Notes under the pieces: generated by a model
What the model saw: the letters and a program-made list of their open reading frames with translations, nothing else
Database searches by the model: none
Told to the model about the DNA's origin: nothing
NCBI GenBank assembly: GCA_003449615.1
Contig: DMHA01000245.1
Location: 1 to 9,666 of the forward strand
Source: Flavobacterium sp.
GTDB lineage: Bacteria; Bacteroidota; Bacteroidia; Flavobacteriales; Flavobacteriaceae
Length of the DNA: 9,666 bases
Direction of reading: 5' to 3'
Shown here: positions 7,477 through 9,666 of the stretch, piece after piece
Numbering within the stretch: the first letter of the stretch is position 1
How the letters are laid out: each line of letters begins with the position of its first letter
Program-made: the position numbers and the translations under genes

Positions 7477-9288
7477 ATGACAAACAAACAGTTACATACT
7501 TTTCATATCCCAGTGATGGGATTGGCTTTCACAATTGATAGTCCAATTCGTGTTGCAAAGTACGGAATTTCTTCGGTTATTGCACTTGCCGATGATGAGC
7601 TTATTGAAAAAATGAGAGCTTTTTACAGCGAAAAATTTGATGTTCCTTATCAAGAAATAACAAAAAAATTTCACGATTATCGTGCCAAAAGAATTACTTC
7701 TTATTTGAATTTAGTAGATAAAATTGTAAAAGATAAATTCGAAAATTTCAAAACAGAATTATCAGAAAGCAAACTTGCATTAGAAAATTACATTGCTATG
7801 TTGCCCAACAAATCCGAAATAAAACAAGGATTAGAACATTTATTAGAAGACGGAATGGCTTGGAAAGAAAATGTCAAAAAGTATATCGAAGAAAACCTTT
7901 ATTCAGGGGATATCGATGTGAATATTATGACAAAACTAGACAAGGATAATTTTATTGATGGCGAACAATTGCCAGTGGAATTTAATGATGCTCATGCAGC
8001 ACTTCGTGGGTTTGCCAATAGTAATTTGACTTCTTCCATTGTCTTATCGGCGGGAATGAATCCTAGATTATTTGCTTATTTCGAAAATTTCCCTTGTTTC
8101 TTTCCAGATGAAAAAAATTATTTGGAAAAGAAAATTATTCTGAAAGTAAGCGATTACCGTTCGGCAATGATTCAAGGAAATTTCTTGGCCAAAAAAGGAC
8201 TTTGGGTTTCGGAATACCGCATCGAATCTGGTTTGAATTGTGGTGGACACGCTTTTGCTACCGATGGTTTTTTATTAGGACCCATTATGGAAGAATTCAA
8301 ACATAAAAAAGAACAATTGGTTCAATCGGCTCACGATATTATGGTAAAAGCATTGGCGCAAAAGGGAATGCACATTCCTGAAACGCCATTAGATTTGAAA
8401 ATTACCGTTCAAGGTGGTGTAGGAACTGCCGAAGAACACGATTTTATGTTGGAGTATTACAATGTAGATTCCGTGGGTTGGGGAACACCATTTTTATTGG
8501 TTCCAGAAGCTACTTCGGTTGATGCTGAGACTCGTGAATTATTGCGAAATGCCAAAGAAAAAGATTTGTATTTGAGTCATATTTCCCCTTTGGGAGTTCC
8601 TTTTAATACCGTGAGAGGCACCTCAAACGAAATGTTCAAACAACTCCGAATTGATAATGACAAAGCGGGAAGTTCTTGTCCGAAAAAGTTTTTGGCTTTA
8701 AGCAAAGAATTTGGTGCGGAAGGTATTTGTACTTCTTCTAAGAAATATCAGGACGTAAAATTGGATGAATTGAATGAAATAAAAGAAACTTTATCAGAGG
8801 AAGCTTTCGAAAAAATGAAATTCGATATTACCGAAAAAGCCTGTCTTTGTGTGGGGCTTGCCAATGCTGCTTACATTGAAAACGACATCGAGATTAAAGG
8901 ACAATCGCAAGGTGTAATAGTTTGTCCTGGACCGAATTTGGCTTATTTTGACAAGGAAGTTTCACTATCTGAAATGGTGCGACATATCTACGGCAATTTT
9001 AATGTGATGACAGATCCAAACAGACCTAATTTATTCATCAAAGAGTTGAAAATGTATATCGATTATTTGAAAAATGACATCAAATACATTTCGAGCGAAA
9101 TCAATGCCTCGCAATTGAAGAAATTAAAAGCTTTTAAAAGTAATTTATTAGAAGGAATTGTCTTTTATCAAAACTTTTTTGCCAATACTCATTATTTCGA
9201 GAGTAGTATTAATGAAATTCAAAACCAATTAGAGTTTTACACCAAAGAATTGCTTGGAGTAGAAGTGCCAGAATTAGTGGTGGCATAA
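7477..9288 (+). CDS. Uncharacterised 603-aa protein, possible FMN barrel enzyme with Cys-containing C-terminal domain
   Basis: I do not recognise a named family. There is no signal peptide or membrane segment, so it is probably cytosolic. Three short motifs occur in the order seen in nitronate monooxygenase/FabK-type FMN barrels: an N-terminal IPVMGLAFTIDSPIRVA (11-27), CGGHAF (255-260, compare EAGGH with its catalytic His), and QGGVGTAEE (312-320) followed by VGWGTPFLLVPEA (333-345, compare GTRFLxTxEA). This suggests a flavin TIM barrel but does not prove it. Differences are large: a mainly helical, charged insertion at about 40-160, and a C-terminal part from about 395 with C401, C418, C456, C458 and C483 (SSCPKKF, GICTSSKK, KACLCVG, IVCPGPN). 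That cysteine set could bind a metal or Fe-S cluster. The tail from 520 is helical and Lys/Glu-rich. The gene is single, divergent from nadAB and convergent with an Rrf2 regulator. Function is unknown. Confidence 0.93.
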   Translation: MTNKQLHTFHIPVMGLAFTIDSPIRVAKYGISSVIALADDELIEKMRAFYSEKFDVPYQEITKKFHDYRAKRITSYLNLVDKIVKDKFENFKTELSESKLALENYIAMLPNKSEIKQGLEHLLEDGMAWKENVKKYIEENLYSGDIDVNIMTKLDKDNFIDGEQLPVEFNDAHAALRGFANSNLTSSIVLSAGMNPRLFAYFENFPCFFPDEKNYLEKKIILKVSDYRSAMIQGNFLAKKGLWVSEYRIESGLNCGGHAFATDGFLLGPIMEEFKHKKEQLVQSAHDIMVKALAQKGMHIPETPLDLKITVQGGVGTAEEHDFMLEYYNVDSVGWGTPFLLVPEATSVDAETRELLRNAKEKDLYLSHISPLGVPFNTVRGTSNEMFKQLRIDNDKAGSSCPKKFLALSKEFGAEGICTSSKKYQDVKLDELNEIKETLSEEAFEKMKFDITEKACLCVGLANAAYIENDIEIKGQSQGVIVCPGPNLAYFDKEVSLSEMVRHIYGNFNVMTDPNRPNLFIKELKMYIDYLKNDIKYISSEINASQLKKLKAFKSNLLEGIVFYQNFFANTHYFESSINEIQNQLEFYTKELLGVEVPELVVA

Positions 9289-9459
9289 AACCTGAATTTG
9301 ATTATGATTTAAATTTAATTGGTTGTTTTTCAGTTTCTTATTTTTTTTAATTCTCCTGCAAGGTCTTTTTCTGACCTTGTAGGTATTCATATTGAGAGAA
9401 ATATACCTACAAGGTTTTATAAACCTTGCAGGATTTCGATTCTCATTATAAATTCAACA
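9289..9459. other. Intergenic region between convergent genes
   Basis: These 171 bp separate the stop codon of the 603-aa gene from the stop codon of the Rrf2-family gene. The only structure seen is the nested inverted repeat at 9354-9433. The flanks are A+T-rich, with a T8 run just before it on the plus strand. Confidence 0.7.
9354..9433. terminator. Nested inverted repeat, probable bidirectional terminator or dispersed repeat
   Basis: The outer arms TCCTGCAAGGT (9354-9364) and ACCTTGCAGGA (9423-9433) pair over 11 bp. The inner arms ACCTTGTAGGTAT (9374-9386) and ATACCTACAAGGT (9403-9415) pair over 13 bp. The result is a long hairpin between two convergent genes, the expected place for a shared terminator. 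No long U-tract follows on either strand, so termination is inferred from structure and position. The four arms are variants of one core, CCTTG(C/T)AGG. Confidence 0.6.
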
Positions 9460-9666
9460 TTATATCAAAAACGAATCCCCAGAATTAATATCAAAAACCA
9501 GTTCTTCGAGATAAGTATTTTCAAGCATTTTTGCAAGATTTTCTCGAATACTCTTGAACTTTTTATTAAGTGGACAAGGGCGTTCATCAGAGCAATGATT
9601 TATTCCTAAACCACAACTTTTAAAAACCGTTTCGCCATCAATTGCACTTACAATTTGAGCAAGATT
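9460..9666 (-). CDS. Rrf2-family transcriptional regulator, C-terminal part only
   Basis: Sixty-eight residues and a TAA stop (9460-9462) are visible, and the 5' end lies beyond the window. The segment reads AQIVSAIDGETVFKSCGLG, then HCSDERPCPL, then RENLAKMLENTYLEEL. This is the dimerisation-helix and cluster-loop region of Rrf2 proteins (compare AIDG, CGLG and PCPLH in IscR/NsrR). Three cysteines, at segment positions 18, 25 and 31 (C-x6-C-x5-C), are the likely Fe-S ligands, close to the spacing in IscR/NsrR, so a sensor of NO, redox state or Fe-S supply is likely. The DNA-binding winged helix is outside the window, as are its targets. It converges with the 603-aa gene, so they do not form an operon. 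Confidence 0.86.
   Translation of the reverse strand, partial: NLAQIVSAIDGETVFKSCGLGINHCSDERPCPLNKKFKSIRENLAKMLENTYLEELVFDINSGDSFLI

Noticed and set aside
9319..9609. 96-codon open frame on the plus strand
   Set aside because: It runs through the nested inverted repeat and then antisense to the Rrf2 coding sequence. The minus-strand translation has recognisable family motifs and this one does not.

Overview
The window looks like chromosomal DNA from a Flavobacterium-type member of the Bacteroidota. The evidence is strongly A+T-rich sequence, start codons without Shine-Dalgarno sequences, two promoters of the Bacteroidota TAnnTTTG type, and protein families typical of that group (a BY-kinase with a YG-repeat tail, a lipoprotein Wza, a WbuB/WcaI-like glycosyltransferase). 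No rRNA, tRNA, insertion sequence, integrase or CRISPR array was seen.

Positions 1-4736 hold the beginning of a surface or exopolysaccharide operon on the minus strand. A promoter embedded in a perfect 15-bp inverted repeat (4689-4736) precedes four tightly packed genes. They are, in order, a GT4 glycosyltransferase (3425-4663), a Wza-type outer-membrane export lipoprotein (2644-3417), a Wzc-type tyrosine autokinase/chain-length regulator (274-2640), and the 5' end of a probable zinc-motif methyltransferase that leaves the window (1-268). Gaps between them are 7, 3 and 5 bp. The glycosyltransferase is interrupted by one in-frame TAA at codon 155. Everything on both sides of that codon is intact and in the same frame, so this is either a recent nonsense mutation or a sequence error.

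Positions 4780-7292 hold the nadA-nadB pair on the minus strand (quinolinate synthase, then L-aspartate oxidase), coupled by a 1-nt stop/start overlap (TAATG) and preceded by its own TAnnTTTG promoter. Together they convert aspartate to quinolinate for de novo NAD synthesis. The next enzyme, NadC, is not in the window.

Positions 7239-7476 are a divergent regulatory region. From it a 603-aa protein of unknown function is transcribed on the plus strand (7477-9288). It carries a GGH motif, a GGVGTA motif and a GTPF motif in the order expected of nitronate monooxygenase/FabK-like FMN barrels, followed by a Cys-containing C-terminal extension. It is the least explained gene here and the best candidate for undescribed biochemistry.

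Positions 9289-9666 contain a nested, internally covarying inverted repeat (9354-9433), probably a two-way terminator or a dispersed Flavobacterium repeat. After it comes the 3' part of a convergent Rrf2-family regulator with three cysteines, cut by the window edge.
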